From Terrabacter tumescens (lineage in GTDB: Bacteria > Actinomycetota > Actinomycetes > Actinomycetales > Dermatophilaceae): a stretch of 64,000 bases of DNA. Position 1 is the stretch's first letter; every line of letters begins with the position of its first letter. The position numbers and the translations under genes are program-made. Positions 30,229 to 40,240 of this stretch are shown here, one piece after another. Where the stretch lies: assembly GCF_014646815.1 (NCBI RefSeq), contig NZ_BMNZ01000007.1, positions 149,564 through 213,563 of the forward strand. Direction: 5' to 3'. The notes under the pieces are model-generated. The model did not search any database. It was not told the origin of the DNA and was given only the letters and a program-made list of their open reading frames with translations.

Positions 30229-31275
30229 TCAGGCCGGCACCTCGGCCACGAGGTCGGTCTTGACCTCGGGGAAGTGGCAGGCCTGGAGGTGCACGCCACC
30301 CTCACGGAAGGCGCGCGAGGCCACGTCGGCCGTCGCGGTGACGAGCGGCGGCTCCTCCTGGGCGCAGATGTCCTGCGCCTTCCAGCAGCGCGTGCGGAAG
30401 CGGCAGCCGCTCGGCGGGTCGATCGGGCTCGGCACGTCGCCGATCAGGCGGATGCGCTCCTTGGGGGCGATGCCACGCGCGACGTTGATGTCGGGCGCCG
30501 CGGAGAGCAGGGCCTGGGTGTACGGGTGCTCGGGAGCCTCGTAGATCTTCTTCTTGTCGCCGAACTCGACGATCTTGCCGAGGTACATCACGGCGACCTG
30601 GTCGCAGAAGTGGCGCACGACGCCGAGGTCGTGGGCGACGAAGATGAACGCGAGGTCCAGCTCGTTGCGCAGCTTGGCGAGCAGGTTCATCACCTGCGCC
30701 TGGATCGACACGTCGAGGGCCGAGACCGGCTCGTCGGCGATGATGAGCTTCGGCTCGACGGCGAGCGCGCGCGCGATGCCGATGCGCTGGCGCTGGCCAC
30801 CGGAGAACTCCGACGGGTAGCGGTTGATGTGCTCGGGGTTGAGGCCGACGAGCTCGAGCAGCTCCTGGACCCGGGCCTTCTCCTTGCCCCGGTGCAGGCC
30901 GTGGACGCGCAGCGGCGTGCTGAGGATCGCGCCGACCGTCTGCCTCGGGTTCAGCGAGGAGTACGGGTCCTGGAAGATCATCTGGACGTCGCGGCGGATG
31001 TCGCGCAGCTCGTGCTCCTTCAGGTGCGTGATGTCGCGGCCGCCGAACTCGATGGTGCCGCCGGTCGGCTCGTCCAGGCGCGTCACGAGCCGCGACGTCG
31101 TCGACTTGCCGCAGCCGGACTCACCGACGAGTCCGAGCGTCTGCCCCTCCTTGACGGAGAAGCTGATGCCGTCGACGGCCTTGACCGTCGCCCTCACCAT
31201 GCGCAGTCCCTGGACCTCGCGGATCGGGAAGTGGCGCTGGAGGTCGGTGACCTTGAGCAGGGTCTGGGCGCTCAT
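30229..31275 (-). CDS. oppF: Oligopeptide ABC transporter ATP-binding protein
   Basis: Drives peptide import with OppD. It is 348 residues. Walker A GESGCGKST near residue 52, Q-loop FQDPYSSLNP, signature FSGGQRQRIGIAR, Walker B LIIADEPVSALD, then the Opp/Dpp C-terminal extension with CRFRTRCWKAQDIC (a four-Cys-type cluster). ATG overlaps the oppD stop (ATGA). It is last in the operon. Confidence 0.95.
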   Translation of the reverse strand: MSAQTLLKVTDLQRHFPIREVQGLRMVRATVKAVDGISFSVKEGQTLGLVGESGCGKSTTSRLVTRLDEPTGGTIEFGGRDITHLKEHELRDIRRDVQMIFQDPYSSLNPRQTVGAILSTPLRVHGLHRGKEKARVQELLELVGLNPEHINRYPSEFSGGQRQRIGIARALAVEPKLIIADEPVSALDVSIQAQVMNLLAKLRNELDLAFIFVAHDLGVVRHFCDQVAVMYLGKIVEFGDKKKIYEAPEHPYTQALLSAAPDINVARGIAPKERIRLIGDVPSPIDPPSGCRFRTRCWKAQDICAQEEPPLVTATADVASRAFREGGVHLQACHFPEVKTDLVAEVPA

Positions 31276-32342
31276 CGGGCTTCCTCGTCGTGCTTCAGGG
31301 TGGCCACGGGATCGGCCAGGTGGCAACGGATCTCGCGGTTGTGCAGTCCGGGGGTCGGGCGCCACGCGGGCAGCTGCGTCCAGCAGGCGTCGCCCTCGAC
31401 CTGTGACTTGAACTCGCACCGGGGGTGGAACGAGCAGCCGGACGGGAGGTTGAGCAGGCTCGGCGGCGTGCCCTTGATGGCGCGGAGCTCCTCGAGGTCC
31501 TCGGAGTGCGAGGGCAGCGACTGCAGCAGGCCGTAGGTGTACGGGTGCGACGGCTGGGCCAGCACCTCCTTGGCGCTGCCCTTCTCGACGCCGCGACCGG
31601 CATACATCACGAGGATGTCGTCGGCCGTCTCGGCCACGACCGCGAGGTCGTGGGTGATGAGGATGACGGCGGAGCCGAACTCCTTCTGGAGGTCGTTGAC
31701 GAGGTCGAGGATCTGAGCCTGGACGGTGACGTCGAGAGCAGTTGTGGGCTCGTCGGCGATGAGCAGCTTGGGGTTGTTGACGAGGCCCAGCGCGATCATC
31801 GCGCGCTGGCGCATGCCGCCCGAGAACTCGTGCGGGTAGGAGTTCGCCCGCCGCTGGGGGTTGGGGATGCCGACGAGGTCGAGCATCTCGACCGCCCGCT
31901 TCATCGCGACCTGCTTGCTCACCTTGTTGTGGGCCTGGTAGGCCTCGGCGATCTGCTTGCCGACCTTGTGGAACGGGTGCAGCGAGCTCTGCGGGTCCTG
32001 GAAGACCATGGCGGCCTTGGTGCTGCGGATCTTCTGGAACGTCGACGCCGGGGCGCCGACGAGCTCGATCCCGTCCAGCTTGATGCTGCCCGTGATCTGG
32101 GTCCGCTTCGGGTTGTGCAGGCCGAGCACCGCCATGCTGCTCACGGACTTGCCCGAGCCGGACTCGCCGACGATGGCGAGGGTGCGCCCCAGGCGGGCCT
32201 GGTAGGTGAGGTTGGAGACCGCCTTGACGACGCCCTCCTCGGTGGGGAAGGCCACCGAGAGGTCGCTGACGTCGAGGACGACGTCCCCGGCGTTTCGAGC
32301 CTCGGCGGACTGGGTCGAGATGGTGTTCACGGACGCGGTCAC
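31272..32342 (-). CDS. oppD: Oligopeptide ABC transporter ATP-binding protein
   Basis: 356 residues from GTG 32340-32342, which overlaps the oppB stop (GTGA). Walker [11 protein letters not shown]-loop [10 protein letters not shown], signature [13 protein letters not shown], Walker [13 protein letters not shown], and the C-terminal oligopeptide-specific Cys region [10 protein letters not shown]. An inner GTG (VNTIST) is possible. It forms the ATPase pair with OppF. Confidence 0.95.
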   Translation of the reverse strand: MTASVNTISTQSAEARNAGDVVLDVSDLSVAFPTEEGVVKAVSNLTYQARLGRTLAIVGESGSGKSVSSMAVLGLHNPKRTQITGSIKLDGIELVGAPASTFQKIRSTKAAMVFQDPQSSLHPFHKVGKQIAEAYQAHNKVSKQVAMKRAVEMLDLVGIPNPQRRANSYPHEFSGGMRQRAMIALGLVNNPKLLIADEPTTALDVTVQAQILDLVNDLQKEFGSAVILITHDLAVVAETADDILVMYAGRGVEKGSAKEVLAQPSHPYTYGLLQSLPSHSEDLEELRAIKGTPPSLLNLPSGCSFHPRCEFKSQVEGDACWTQLPAWRPTPGLHNREIRCHLADPVATLKHDEEAR

Positions 32343-33325
32343 GACAGCCTCACTCGCGGGTCGATGAAGGAGTAGGCGATGTCGACGACGAGGTTCATGA
32401 AGACGACGACGACCGCTCCGATGAGGACGGTGCCCATGATGACCGGCAGGTCGAAGGCCTTGAGCGCGGCCAGGCCGCGACGGCCGATGCCGTCGACGCC
32501 GAAGATCTGCTCGGTGATGAGCGTGCCGGTCAGCAGAGCGGCGATGTCGAGGCCGAGGATCGTCGCGATCGGGCTCATCGCCGCGCGGAAGCCGTGCTTG
32601 TACAGCACGGTGCGCTCGCTGATGCCCTTCGAGCGGGCGGTGCGGATGTAGTCCATCGACAGCGTCTCGATCATCGAGTTGCGGGTGTACCTGACGTAGG
32701 ACGCCGAGGTGACGAACCCGAGGATCAGGGCCGGCGCGAGCATGCCCATGAAGTAGGGGCCGACGCCCGCCGAAATGGAGGAGTACTGCGGCAGCACGTT
32801 CCAGAGGATGACCGGGTAGAGGGCGACGAGCAGCGCGAGGACGTAGTACGGGATCGAGCCGAGCACCTGCGAGGCGCCGACGAGCCCACGGTCCGTGGCG
32901 GAGCCACGTCGCACCGCCGCGATGATGCCCAGGGTCACGCCGACCGTCACGAACACGACGGCGGCCATCAGGGCCAGCACGATGGTGTTCGGGAAGCGGG
33001 TGAACAGCTCCTCGTTGACGGAGCGTCGCGTCACGAACGAGAAGCCGAGGCACGGTGCGCCGCAGTGGACGGTGTCACCGGCGTAGACGAAGTCGCGCCC
33101 GAAGAACAGACCCTTGAAGTAGTCGAAGAACTGCACCGTCAGGGGCTTGTCCAGCCCGATGCTCTTCGTGATGGCGGCGAGTCGCGTCGCGTTGCAGCGC
33201 GTCTCGGGACACATGGCCTGCGCCGGGTCGGACGGGCCCGCGAAGAACAGCAGGAACGCCGAGACCAGCGTGGCCAGGATGACGCTCAGGGCGAGAGCCA
33301 ACCGCCTGAGGATGTACGTGAGCAC
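32339..33325 (-). CDS. oppB: Peptide ABC transporter permease
   Basis: 328 residues, about six membrane segments. It has the OppB/DppB N-terminus (LTYILRRLALALSVI), a large extracytoplasmic loop with Cys pairs (MCPETRCN, HCGAPCLGF) and the EAA-type loop YIRTARSKGISE. The extra Cys in the loop are typical of some actinobacterial OppB. It is preceded by two hairpins after oppA, so expression may be lower than that of the binding protein. Confidence 0.93.
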   Translation of the reverse strand: MLTYILRRLALALSVILATLVSAFLLFFAGPSDPAQAMCPETRCNATRLAAITKSIGLDKPLTVQFFDYFKGLFFGRDFVYAGDTVHCGAPCLGFSFVTRRSVNEELFTRFPNTIVLALMAAVVFVTVGVTLGIIAAVRRGSATDRGLVGASQVLGSIPYYVLALLVALYPVILWNVLPQYSSISAGVGPYFMGMLAPALILGFVTSASYVRYTRNSMIETLSMDYIRTARSKGISERTVLYKHGFRAAMSPIATILGLDIAALLTGTLITEQIFGVDGIGRRGLAALKAFDLPVIMGTVLIGAVVVVFMNLVVDIAYSFIDPRVRLS

Positions 33326-33354
33326 GTTTTGCCTTCCAAACGAGGTGGGCGCCG

Positions 33355-33427
33355 GTGGTGGGGGCCCGGGAGATCCCGGACCCCCACCACGGCGGTCAGT
33401 TCAGATCGTGCTCCCCCGAGGGGGAGC
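33355..33427 (-). terminator. Two tandem hairpins between oppA and oppB
   Basis: First after the oppA stop is GCTCCCC-CGAG-GGGGAGC (33410-33427). Then comes a long stem around GTGGTGGGGG / CCCCCACCAC (33355-33390). They probably act as partial terminators or RNA stabilisers that raise oppA over the membrane components, a known arrangement for binding-protein operons. Confidence 0.65.
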
Positions 33428-33440
33428 CGTCACTGCCGAC

Positions 33441-35216
33441 TCAGGAGTCGAGCCACACGTCCGTGAGGTCCGGCATGCCCTTGTTCGGGTTGTTGTGGAC
33501 GTTCTTGACCTTCGTGCCGAAGACCGAGTTGCCCTTGTCGTTGTTGTCCGGGATGGCCAGGAGGTAGTTCTCCGTGAGCCACTTGTCCATCTTGCCCCAC
33601 TCCGGCCCCTGCTCCGTGATGGAGAGCTGCTGGATGCGCTTGATCTCGGCGTCGATCTTGGCGTCGGAGAAGTTGCCGAAGGTCGTGCCACCCTGCGAGA
33701 GGGCGATCGTGCCGAAGGTGGGCGGGATGATCGAGTCGGCGGACGGCCAGTCGAAGCACCAGCCGCGCGGCGACTGGAGCATGTTGTACTTGCCCTTCGG
33801 GTCGCCGACGAGCTTGCGACGCTCGGCAGCCGGGACACCGATGTCCTGAACCTTGAAGCCGGCGGCCTCGAGCTTCTGCTTGCGGACCTGGTTGACCTTC
33901 TGCGCGATGTCGTCGTCGTTGGTGTAGTAGTAGATGAGCTCGAAGGGCTTGTCGGGGCCGTAGCCGGCCGCGGCGAGCATCTTCTTGGACTCCTCGGCGT
34001 TGCCGTCGCCCTGGCCGTTCATCTTGAAGCCCGGGGCAGCCTCGGCCGTGTAGTCGAGGTGACCGGCGATCTGCGGCGGGATGATCGTGCTGGCGGGCGA
34101 GAACGAGTGCGTCGTCTCACCGCCGGCCTTGTGGATCGAGTCGAAGGGGTACGCCACGGCGATCGCCTTGCGGACCGGCAGCGGGATCTTGCGGGCGTCG
34201 AGGTTGACCATGAGCACGCAGGAGGAGGGGCCCTCCTCGAACTGGGCCTTCTTGTCGCCCTCGATCTGCGGGATGAGCGAGGAGTCGATCGGGTCCCAGT
34301 TGAGGCTCGTCGCATCGTCGCCGTTGGAGGCGAGGATCGCGGTCTGCGTCTTGATGGTGTCGACGCCCCACTTGAAGTGGAAGCCGTCCGGGTAGTTGTG
34401 GCGCGCGGCGTCCGTGGCGGGGTCCCAGTTGGGGTTGCGCTTGAGGACGAGCTCGGTGCCCGGGGTGTACTTGTCGAACATGTACGGGCCGGTGGCGAGC
34501 GGGTGCAGCTGGTAGTCGGCCTTCTTGTCCTTCGCCTCGGGGATCGGCGTGAACTGGTTGAAGGAGACGAAGTAGGGCAGCGTCTCGAAGCGCTTCTCGA
34601 GGTGGAAGACGATGGTCTTGTCGTTGGTGGCCTCGACGCCCTTCCAGTTCTTGTCACCCTTGTAGGGGCCCTGGTAGTCCGCGCCGCCCTTGAAGAACTC
34701 GCGCTGGTAGGTCGGGCCGTTGGCGGCGAGGTCGGGGTCGAACGAGCGCTTGGCCGCGAAGACGATGTCCTGGGCCTTGACCGGGGAGCCGTCCTCGTAC
34801 TTGATGCCGTCCTTGAGCGTGAACGTCCACGTCAGGCCGTCCTCCGACTGCTTGCCGAGGTCGGTGGCGAGGTCCGGAACGAGGACCTGCTTGCCGTCAC
34901 GGCTGACGTAGGTGGTCAGCGCGCGGTTCGTCAGCGAGAAGATGACGGCCGTGTCCTGGTAGAACTGGTCGCTCGGGTCCATGTTGGCGGGCGTCGAGGC
35001 GTAGGGCACCGTGAGGATGCCACCCTTCTTCGCACCGGGGATCTCCGGGGCCGGGCCCTTGGCGTTCGGGTCGAGGGCGGCACCCGCCTGGTCGACCTTG
35101 CCGCCGTTGGCACCACCGGTGCCGGACGGCGTGTTGGTCGCCGACGGGGCGCCGCAGGCCGCGACGAAGCCGAGGGAAGCCGCGGCTCCCACGGTCAGGA
35201 CTTTGGTCCAGCGCAT
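33441..35216 (-). CDS. oppA: Peptide ABC transporter substrate-binding lipoprotein (family 5)
   Basis: 591 residues. Signal peptide VLTVGAAASLGFVAAC with lipobox VAAC (Cys about 21), a Gly/Thr/Asn-rich linker, then the SBP_bac_5 fold (TVPYASTPANMDPSDQFYQD, LTWTFTLKDGIKYEDGSPV, LATGPYMFDKY). ATG at 35214-35216 has AAGGGAG upstream. Anchored outside the membrane; captures peptides for OppBC. It is the second gene of the operon. Confidence 0.95.
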   Translation of the reverse strand: MRWTKVLTVGAAASLGFVAACGAPSATNTPSGTGGANGGKVDQAGAALDPNAKGPAPEIPGAKKGGILTVPYASTPANMDPSDQFYQDTAVIFSLTNRALTTYVSRDGKQVLVPDLATDLGKQSEDGLTWTFTLKDGIKYEDGSPVKAQDIVFAAKRSFDPDLAANGPTYQREFFKGGADYQGPYKGDKNWKGVEATNDKTIVFHLEKRFETLPYFVSFNQFTPIPEAKDKKADYQLHPLATGPYMFDKYTPGTELVLKRNPNWDPATDAARHNYPDGFHFKWGVDTIKTQTAILASNGDDATSLNWDPIDSSLIPQIEGDKKAQFEEGPSSCVLMVNLDARKIPLPVRKAIAVAYPFDSIHKAGGETTHSFSPASTIIPPQIAGHLDYTAEAAPGFKMNGQGDGNAEESKKMLAAAGYGPDKPFELIYYYTNDDDIAQKVNQVRKQKLEAAGFKVQDIGVPAAERRKLVGDPKGKYNMLQSPRGWCFDWPSADSIIPPTFGTIALSQGGTTFGNFSDAKIDAEIKRIQQLSITEQGPEWGKMDKWLTENYLLAIPDNNDKGNSVFGTKVKNVHNNPNKGMPDLTDVWLDS

Positions 35217-35240
35217 TGTTGTTTGCTCCCTTTTGCTTGT

Positions 35241-35257
35241 CCCGGCGTTGTGCCGGG
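35241..35257 (-). other. Intercistronic hairpin oppC-oppA
   Basis: CCCGGC-GTTGT-GCCGGG in the 68-base gap before oppA, followed by an A-rich stretch and the oppA ribosome site. It is too close to the start to be a full terminator; an mRNA-processing or stability role is possible. Confidence 0.5.
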
Positions 35258-35284
35258 AACATCTGGTGACCGCGACCCGATGGG

Positions 35285-36325
35285 TCAGCGGCGGCTGGTG
35301 GGGTCGAACGCGTCGCGGATCGAGTCGCCGAGCAGGCTGAGGGCGAGCACGAGGAGCGACAGGCCGATGACCGAGGGCCAGAGCCACAGGGGGTACGTGG
35401 CGAAGAGGTTCTGCGCGTCGGCGATGGTGCGGCCCCACGACGCGGTGGGCTCGACGAGACCGGCTCCGAGATAGCTCAGCGTCGCCTCGTAGGTGATGTA
35501 CGCCGGCACCGCGATCGAGGCCGAGACGATGATCGGGCCGACGAGGTTGGGCAGGATCTCCCGGAAGAGGATCGAGCGCGTCGGGACACCGATGGCACGG
35601 GCCGCCTGGACGAACTCCCGCTCGCGCAGGCTCTTGACCTCGCCTCGCACGAGTCGTGCGAGGCCCATCCAGCCGAAGACGACGAGGATGACGATGAGCA
35701 CCCAGAAGCGGATCGTCGAGGTCTCCTCCGGGGTGAGGTCACCGCCGGCGGCCAGACGCTTCTGCATGATCGGGATGATCGCGAGCACGAGCAGCAGGAT
35801 CGGCAGCGACAGGAAGAAGTCGATGACCCACGAGATGATCTTGTCGGCGACGCCGCCGAGGTAGCCGGCCACGAGGCCGAGCACGACACCGAGGACCGTC
35901 GAGGCGAAGGCGGCGACGAAGCCGATGATGAGCGACGGGCGGGCGCCGTAGGCCCAGCGGGCGAAGAGGTCACGGCCCAGGCGCGGCTCGACGCCGAGCC
36001 AGTGGGCCGAGCTCGCGCCGACCGTCGGCAGGCCGTTGAAGTCGACGAGCTCGGTGTGCACGGTGCCCGGGTCGGCCTTGGCCTTGGTGATCGGGTCGAT
36101 GGCCTCGAGCGAGACGAGCAGCGGCGCGAAGATCGCGACGACGATGAAGAACAGGATGATGACGGAGCAGATGATCGCGACCTTGTCCCGTTTCAGGCGG
36201 GCCCAGGCCACCTGGCCGGGGGACCGTCCCGTGCGGACGTCCTGGTGCTCAGGCGCGGTCGTCGAAGCCCTCTCGTCGGATTCCTCGGTCAGCGTGACTG
36301 CTGAGGGCTCCGGCATTGCGTTCAA
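35285..36325 (-). CDS. oppC: Peptide ABC transporter permease
   Basis: 346 residues. A polar N-terminal tail (about 50 residues), then the first membrane helix (VAIICSVIILFFIVVAIFA) and a BPD_transp_1 domain with five more helices. The EAA-type loop is FVQAARAIGVPTRSILFREI. The start is a TTG (36323-36325) eight bases after GGAG; an ATG at 36316 is an alternative. Placing the permease before the binding protein (C-A-B-D-F order) is less usual than A-B-C-D-F. Confidence 0.92.
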   Translation of the reverse strand: MNAMPEPSAVTLTEESDERASTTAPEHQDVRTGRSPGQVAWARLKRDKVAIICSVIILFFIVVAIFAPLLVSLEAIDPITKAKADPGTVHTELVDFNGLPTVGASSAHWLGVEPRLGRDLFARWAYGARPSLIIGFVAAFASTVLGVVLGLVAGYLGGVADKIISWVIDFFLSLPILLLVLAIIPIMQKRLAAGGDLTPEETSTIRFWVLIVILVVFGWMGLARLVRGEVKSLREREFVQAARAIGVPTRSILFREILPNLVGPIIVSASIAVPAYITYEATLSYLGAGLVEPTASWGRTIADAQNLFATYPLWLWPSVIGLSLLVLALSLLGDSIRDAFDPTSRR

Positions 36326-36531
36326 CGCATTGTCTCCATCCTTGTGGGATCACTTCCGGCCCGGGGTTACGTCACCCGAGCCGCCCCCAGGGGCACTCCA
36401 GATCTTCCGGATGCCACCCCCGCCGGGACGTCGTGAGCCTGCCACAGAGTCTTACGTCGTCCAAGCATCGGACCGGTCATGGATGACAAATCGTTACCGA
36501 CCGCCTCGTTCCACGACACAATGTCCGCCCG

Positions 36532-36569
36532 CGCCTCGCAGGCCCGAAACAATCCGCCTCGCAGGCCCG
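36532..36569. repeat. 15-bp direct repeat in opp-rarA gap
   Basis: CGCCTCGCAGGCCCG occurs at 36532-36546 and again at 36555-36569, eight bases apart, in the 261-base region between the opp operon start and rarA. No function inferred. Confidence 0.6.
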
Positions 36570-36586
36570 CGGCGGGGGCCTCGGCG

Positions 36587-37987
36587 TCACTGCCGGCGCG
36601 TGCGTCCCAAGCGCCCCGACAGCCACTCCCAGCGGGTCCGGAGCCTCTCCTCGAAGCCGCGGTCGGTGGGGCGGTAGTAGCTGACGGCGTCGTGCAGGTC
36701 GTCCGGGAGGTACTGCTGCGCCGCCACCCCGTCGGGCTCGTCGTGGGCGTACACGTAGCCCTTGCCGTGGCCGAGCCGCTCGGCCCCGGCGTAGCCGCTC
36801 CCCCGCAGGTGCGCGGGCACGACGCCTCCGCGCCCGGCCCGGACGTCGGCGATCGCCTCGTTGATGCCGAGGTATGCCGCGTTGGACTTGGGTGCCATGG
36901 CGTTGTGCACGACGGCCTGGGCCAGGATGATCCGCGCCTCTGGCATGCCGATCTGGGCCACGGCGTGCATCGCGGCCACGGCCGTCTGCAGGGCCGTCGG
37001 GTCGCCCATCCCGACGTCCTCGCTCGCGGAGATGACGATGCGGCGCGCGATGAAGCGCGGGTCCTCCCCCGCCTCGAGCATCCGGGCGAGGTAGTGCAGG
37101 GCCGCGTCGACGTCGCTGCCCCGCATCGACTTGATGAGCGCGCTGGCGACGTCGTAGTGCTGGTCCCCGGCCCGGTCGTAACGCACGGCCGCCTGCGCGA
37201 CGGCCTGCTCGACGTGGGCGAGCGTGATCTCGACGGGGTCGTCGGAGAGCCGTCCTGCCGGCTGGGCGTCGAGCGCGACACCGGCGGCGGCCTCGAGGGA
37301 GGTCAGGGCGCGGCGCGCGTCGCCACCGGCGATGCGGACGAGGTGCTCGGTGGCGTCGGCCGCCAGGGTGTGCTCGCCGTCGAAGCCGCGTTCGTCCGTG
37401 AGGGCGGCCGCGAGCAGCTCGCCGATCTCCTGGTCCGACAGGGACTCCAGGGTGACGAGCACCGAGCGCGAGAGCAACGGGGAGATGATGCTGAAGGACG
37501 GGTTCTCGGTCGTGGCGGCGACGAGGATGACGGTGCGGTTCTCGACGCCGGGCAGCAGGGCGTCCTGCTGGGCCTTGGTGAAGCGGTGGATCTCGTCGAG
37601 GAAGAGCACGGTCTGGCGCGAGTAGAGGTCGCGCTCACGGACGGCCGACTCCATGACGGAGCGGACGTCCTTGACGCCGGCCGTGACGGCGGAGAGCTCG
37701 ACGAACCGGCGCTCGGCGGCGGTCGCGACGAGGTGCGCGAGCGTCGTCTTGCCGGTGCCGGGCGGGCCCCAGAGGATCGCCGACAGGGGTCCGGCGGCCC
37801 CACCGGACCCTTCGATGAGACGGCGCAACGGGCTCCCGGGCCGGAGCACCTTGGACTGGCCGCGCACCTCGTCGAGGGAGCGCGGGCGCATCCGCACGGC
37901 CAGCGGGGCGACCCCGGCCGAGGCCGGCTGCTCGCCGCGGTCGGCGGCGGAGGCCGCACCGAAGAGGTCCGCCGGACTGTCTGACAT
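36587..37987 (-). CDS. rarA: Replication-associated recombination protein A (AAA+ ATPase)
   Basis: 466 residues. RarA/MgsA family: [17 protein letters not shown], Walker [10 protein letters not shown] near residue 76, Walker [10 protein letters not shown], sensor AATTENPSF, and the C-terminal tetramerisation part with [10 protein letters not shown] and [19 protein letters not shown]. It acts at stalled forks and with SSB in known homologues. ATG at 37985-37987; a GTG one codon earlier is possible. It is divergent from the MMPL gene, with only 20 bases between them. Confidence 0.95.
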   Translation of the reverse strand: MSDSPADLFGAASAADRGEQPASAGVAPLAVRMRPRSLDEVRGQSKVLRPGSPLRRLIEGSGGAAGPLSAILWGPPGTGKTTLAHLVATAAERRFVELSAVTAGVKDVRSVMESAVRERDLYSRQTVLFLDEIHRFTKAQQDALLPGVENRTVILVAATTENPSFSIISPLLSRSVLVTLESLSDQEIGELLAAALTDERGFDGEHTLAADATEHLVRIAGGDARRALTSLEAAAGVALDAQPAGRLSDDPVEITLAHVEQAVAQAAVRYDRAGDQHYDVASALIKSMRGSDVDAALHYLARMLEAGEDPRFIARRIVISASEDVGMGDPTALQTAVAAMHAVAQIGMPEARIILAQAVVHNAMAPKSNAAYLGINEAIADVRAGRGGVVPAHLRGSGYAGAERLGHGKGYVYAHDEPDGVAAQQYLPDDLHDAVSYYRPTDRGFEERLRTRWEWLSGRLGRTRRQ

Positions 37988-38007
37988 CACTGTGGAAGGC
38001 TATCCGC

Positions 38008-40203
38008 GTGCAGAACCCCTCATCCGCGGGCCCGGCGCCGCGCACCCGTCTGGCCCGTCTCGGAGGACTCATCGCGCGGCACCCGCGCAGCTGGGTGGCG
38101 GCGTGGGCCGTCATCGCGGTCGCGTGCTTCGCCGTCGCGGTCGGCGGGGTCACCGGAGAGTCCCTCTTCGAGAGGCTCCACTCCGGGGCGCCGACGGTCG
38201 AGTCCGAGTCCTCGCGCGCCCAGGACGTCATCGCCGAGAGCCAGCCGGCCCTCCAGACCCTGACGATGCAGGTGAACGGCGCCGACCTCACCGACGCCAA
38301 GACCGTGCAGGACGGCGCAGCCGCGACCCGGGCCGTGGCCGCGGTCAAGGGCGTCAAGAGCGTCCGCTCCCCCCTGCTCGCGCCGAAGGGCGTGACCGAC
38401 CCGTCCGTCGCCCCCCTGCTCAAGGGCGGCACCCCGGCCGCCGGCGGCTTCGTGACGGTCGTCGACTTCGAGCCCGGCCTCGACAAGGCTGCTCAGGACT
38501 CCGCCGAGTCCCCCGCGGAGACACGGCTGCTCGCGGTCGCGACGGCGATGGACGCACAGGGCACCGTCGGCAGCACGAGCAAGGTCATCAAGGCCATCAC
38601 GAGCACCGTGGAGCACGACCTCCTGCGCGGGGAGGGCATCGCCCTGCCGCTCACCTTCCTCGTCATGTTCTTCGTCTTCGGCGGCTTCGTCGCCGCGGGC
38701 ATGCCGATCGTCGGGGCGATCGTGTCGATCGGCGGCGCCCTGCTCTCGCTGTTCGGCTTCTCCCACGCCGTCGAGCTCGACGCGACCGTCGTCAACATCG
38801 TGACCCTGCTCGGCCTCGGCCTGTCCATCGACTACGGCCTGCTCACGGTCAGCCGCTTCCGTGAGGAGCTCGCGCACCGTGAGCACGACGTGCCGACGAG
38901 GGAGGAGGTGGCCCGCGCGACCGAGCGCACGGTGGCCACGGCGGGGCGCACCGTCCTCTTCTCCGGTCTCACCGTCGCGATCGCCCTGGCCGGCCTGCTC
39001 GTCTTCGAGGCCTCGATCATGCGGGCCATCGGCGTGGCGGGGGTCAGCGTCGTCCTCGTCGCGATGGTCGTGGCGATCACGCTCGTGCCCGCGCTCTGCG
39101 TCGTCGGCGCAAAGCGCCTGTCCCGCAAGGCGGTCGAGCAGGCCTCGGACGTCGGCCTCTTCTCGCGTCTCGCCGTCGCCGTGCAGCGTCGACCGGTGCT
39201 CGTGATCGTCGGGGTCGTCGTCGTCCTCGTGACGCTCGCGCTCCCGACGCTGTCGATGAAGCTGACCTCGTCGGGCACCGAGCTGCTCCCGAAGGACGCA
39301 CCGCAACGCGTCTTCTTCGAGCAGCTCGACCGTGACTACCCCGCGCTGTCCGCCCCCGAGGTGACCGTGGTCGCCGCGTCGTCCGACACCGCCGCGGTGA
39401 CGTCGTGGGCCCAGCAGTTCCGCTCCCGGCCAGGGGTCGAGGGGCTGGCGGTCCAGCCGCTCGGGGCCGACCACCAGCGCGTCAACATCCGCGTCGCCGG
39501 ACGGCCGACGTCCGACGAGGCGCAGGACCTCGTGACGACGATCCGCGCGACGAGCGCGCCCTTCGAGACCCTGACGACGGGGCAGGCAGCCGGACAGATC
39601 GACTTCCTCGACTCCATGTCCGCAAGGGCGCCGTATGCCGTGGGCCTCGTCGTGCTCGGCACCTTCGTCCTGCTCTTCCTCATGACGGGGTCGGTGGTCG
39701 TCCCGGTCAAGGCGCTCCTGCTCAACGTCATCTCGCTCGGGGCCGCGCTCGGGGTCGTCGTCTGGATCTTCCAGGAGGGCCACCTCGAGGGCCTGCTCGG
39801 CTTCACCTCCGTCGGCGCCGTCGAGTCGATGGTGCCCTTCCTCGTCCTCGCCTTCGGCTTCGGGCTGTCGATGGACTACGAGGTGTTCCTGCTCTCGCGC
39901 ATCGTGGAGTTCCACCGGCACGGCGCGGAGAACGACCGCGCGGTCTCGCTCGGCCTGCAGCGCACCGGACGCATCATCACCTCGGCGGCGCTGCTCATCG
40001 TCATCGTCTTCGGTGGCTTCGTCGCGGGCGACATCCTCATCATCAAGCAGATGGGCGTCGCTCTCGTGGCCGCGGTCGTCATCGACTCGACGCTCGTGCG
40101 GATGCTCCTGGTCCCGGCGACGATGACGCTGCTCGGTCGCTGGAACTGGTGGGCCCCCCGCCCGCTCCGGCGCCTCCACGACCGGTTCGGGATCACCGAG
40201 TGA
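38008..40203 (+). CDS. MMPL-family (RND superfamily) transporter
   Basis: 731 residues and about 12 membrane helices in two repeats, each with a large extracytoplasmic loop. Motif GLGLSIDYGLLTVSRFREEL in the first half and GFGLSMDYEVFLLSRIVE in the second are the paired MMPL helix-4/10 signatures with the proton-relay Asp-Tyr. Substrate unknown; homologues export lipids, siderophores or drugs. GTG start at 38008. A GNAT gene follows on the same strand. Confidence 0.92.
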   Translation: MQNPSSAGPAPRTRLARLGGLIARHPRSWVAAWAVIAVACFAVAVGGVTGESLFERLHSGAPTVESESSRAQDVIAESQPALQTLTMQVNGADLTDAKTVQDGAAATRAVAAVKGVKSVRSPLLAPKGVTDPSVAPLLKGGTPAAGGFVTVVDFEPGLDKAAQDSAESPAETRLLAVATAMDAQGTVGSTSKVIKAITSTVEHDLLRGEGIALPLTFLVMFFVFGGFVAAGMPIVGAIVSIGGALLSLFGFSHAVELDATVVNIVTLLGLGLSIDYGLLTVSRFREELAHREHDVPTREEVARATERTVATAGRTVLFSGLTVAIALAGLLVFEASIMRAIGVAGVSVVLVAMVVAITLVPALCVVGAKRLSRKAVEQASDVGLFSRLAVAVQRRPVLVIVGVVVVLVTLALPTLSMKLTSSGTELLPKDAPQRVFFEQLDRDYPALSAPEVTVVAASSDTAAVTSWAQQFRSRPGVEGLAVQPLGADHQRVNIRVAGRPTSDEAQDLVTTIRATSAPFETLTTGQAAGQIDFLDSMSARAPYAVGLVVLGTFVLLFLMTGSVVVPVKALLLNVISLGAALGVVVWIFQEGHLEGLLGFTSVGAVESMVPFLVLAFGFGLSMDYEVFLLSRIVEFHRHGAENDRAVSLGLQRTGRIITSAALLIVIVFGGFVAGDILIIKQMGVALVAAVVIDSTLVRMLLVPATMTLLGRWNWWAPRPLRRLHDRFGITE

Positions 40204-40240
40204 GCCCAGTGAGCCGAGTGAGCAGCCGGGTGGACACCCG

